60,365 nucleotides of DNA, from positions 1 through 60,365 of IMG/VR virus record IMGVR_UViG_3300009786_000013, one strand, 5' to 3'. The DNA is from a virus. The translations under genes were made by a program, and so were the position numbers. Below, in pieces: positions 59,329-60,365 of this stretch (positions within the stretch are counted from its first letter, which is position 1; every line of letters starts with the position of its first letter). A model generated the notes under the pieces. The model saw only the letters and a program-made list of their open reading frames with translations, searched no databases and was not told the DNA's origin.

Positions 59329-60365
59329 ATGGCGGACAACCAACAGACGAATCGACCCTACGGGGGAACATGGCGCCCCAATCGCAGGGGCCTCGTCCAG
59401 TACACGCCGGACTGCCTCGTCTTCATCAACGGTGACATCGAGCTCTCCACCATGCAGGCGACCCGCAAGAAGGTCCCCTTGCAGCCCTTCATCACGGCGG
59501 TGTCCGTGGACTCGTCCACCGAGGCGGGAGGGGCATCCGCATCCATCTCGATGTCTATCCCCATGAACTTCGCCAGCGAGTATTTCAGGGAGGGTGAGTC
59601 GGTACTCATGCCCGGGCTCGAGGTCCATATCTACATGAGGGGATTCCACCCCATTCCCGGTGTGGCCTCCATGGAGACCGACTCGGCCACGGCAGACGAG
59701 CTCTCGGGCATTGTCGAGGAGCTGGGGGCCGACCCCAAGAAGCTCGCCGTCCGTCCCTGGTATCACTGCTTCCACGGCGTCACCATCAGCTCGAGTCATT
59801 CATATTCGGGCGGGTTCTACGAGGCAGGCCTCGAGTGCGCCGGGATGCTGCACTTCTGGCAGTTCATGGACATGTCCACGAACGCCTCCCTCTTCGGATC
59901 CCGTCCGAGGGGATCCCAACTCAATATGAGTCTGGTAGGACACAACTACACCAACATGTCCCCATTCTCGATCATCTACTCACTCTTCCGGGACACGGCG
60001 GGAGCTGCAGGAGCGGTGGCATGGGCTCTTTCAAGCTCGTCCAACCAGTCGGGCATGAACGCCGACGGGGACTTCAGCTTGTTCGAGGCCACCTCGCTCT
60101 ACTGGCAGAAGCGGTTCGCCTCGAAGATGTATGGCCTCCGGATGTTCGGGGCCAACGGGGAGATGTTCACCACGGCGCAGGCCGCCGTCATCGGGAGGAT
60201 GAGCTCGTCCCAGCTCTCCAGGACGGCGCTGGCGGCGTACAAGGCGCAGAGTAAACAGAAAAGTTCAGCAAAAGACCCCCTGAAGGCCCACGGACAGACC
60301 CCCGCCAGGTTCCTCGCTCCCGGGGTCGTAGCGATTGCGCCCAAATGGACGGTTTCCTCGACCAC
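59329..60365 (+). CDS. Putative baseplate protein, 3' end beyond window
   Basis: The frame starts at ATG 59329, immediately after the previous stop (TAA), and is open to the last base, giving at least 345 residues. The N-terminus has a strand-rich domain (DCLVFINGDIELSTMQATR, then FITAVSVDSSTEAGGASASI) of a type used in hub proteins, followed by a region with LEVHIYMRGFHPIPGVAS and, near residues 170-190, FYEAGLECAGMLHFWQFMDM. Location suggests a baseplate hub or wedge component. Too incomplete to assign further. Confidence 0.72.
   Translation, partial: MADNQQTNRPYGGTWRPNRRGLVQYTPDCLVFINGDIELSTMQATRKKVPLQPFITAVSVDSSTEAGGASASISMSIPMNFASEYFREGESVLMPGLEVHIYMRGFHPIPGVASMETDSATADELSGIVEELGADPKKLAVRPWYHCFHGVTISSSHSYSGGFYEAGLECAGMLHFWQFMDMSTNASLFGSRPRGSQLNMSLVGHNYTNMSPFSIIYSLFRDTAGAAGAVAWALSSSSNQSGMNADGDFSLFEATSLYWQKRFASKMYGLRMFGANGEMFTTAQAAVIGRMSSSQLSRTALAAYKAQSKQKSSAKDPLKAHGQTPARFLAPGVVAIAPKWTVSST

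Noticed and set aside
58363-59799. 478-residue minus-strand frame opposite the baseplate genes
   Set aside because: Antisense shadow: composition is mirrored (His/Gly/Arg/Leu-rich), the plus-strand genes are continuous and coupled, and no ribosome site is seen.

Overview
The window is about 60 kb of a tailed, contractile-tail bacteriophage genome (Caudoviricetes, myovirus type), almost all of it the virion structure and assembly region. Support comes from recognisable landmarks in the usual order: terminase large subunit, portal, prohead protease, HK97-fold major capsid protein, neck proteins, a contractile tail sheath, a probable tail tube, probable assembly chaperones, a tape measure protein and baseplate proteins. 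The DNA looks GC-rich by eye. Genes are tightly packed, often with ATGA/GTGA overlaps, strong Shine-Dalgarno (SD) sites and frequent GTG or TTG starts. The host cannot be named from the sequence; the lysine-rich proteins and SD-led starts fit a bacterial host. The size of many proteins (1996-aa fibre, 1635-aa sheath, 1358-aa tape measure) suggests a large phage, and both window ends cut through genes.

Layout. 1-9.2 kb: DNA packaging (small-subunit candidate, TerL, portal) plus unassigned proteins. 9.4-14.8 kb: prohead core and capsid; two very acidic proteins flank the prohead protease, followed by a possible decoration protein and the major capsid protein, an order reminiscent of T4 genes 67-68-21-22-23. 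14.9-21.6 kb: a giant Ig-like fibre and a separately encoded S74-type chaperone domain. 21.6-33.3 kb: many small and medium virion-associated genes, a basic/PAP2-phosphatase/SWIM fusion protein, two DUF5659-like proteins, and a second fibre-like protein. 33.3-35.2 kb: the only minus-strand block, four unknown genes ending in a tRNA-Arg(CCT). 35.4-42.4 kb: small membrane proteins, an Hc1-like protein, neck/connector candidates and an actin-like ATPase. 42.5-60.4 kb: sheath, small unknowns, a PLD-type nuclease, tube, chaperones, tape measure and baseplate.

How it works together: terminase pumps DNA through the portal into a prohead built on an acidic core that the protease probably removes; neck proteins join the head to a sheath-tube tail whose length is set by the tape measure. 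Regulation appears to use strong rho-independent terminators, hairpin-rich leaders in front of abundant structural genes, one stem that buries an SD site, and a recurrent intergenic GGGTAnnGT motif that could be a promoter element. The least expected items are the PAP2/SWIM fusion, the actin homologue inside the structural operon, the PLD nuclease among tail genes, and the tRNA-terminated minus-strand island.
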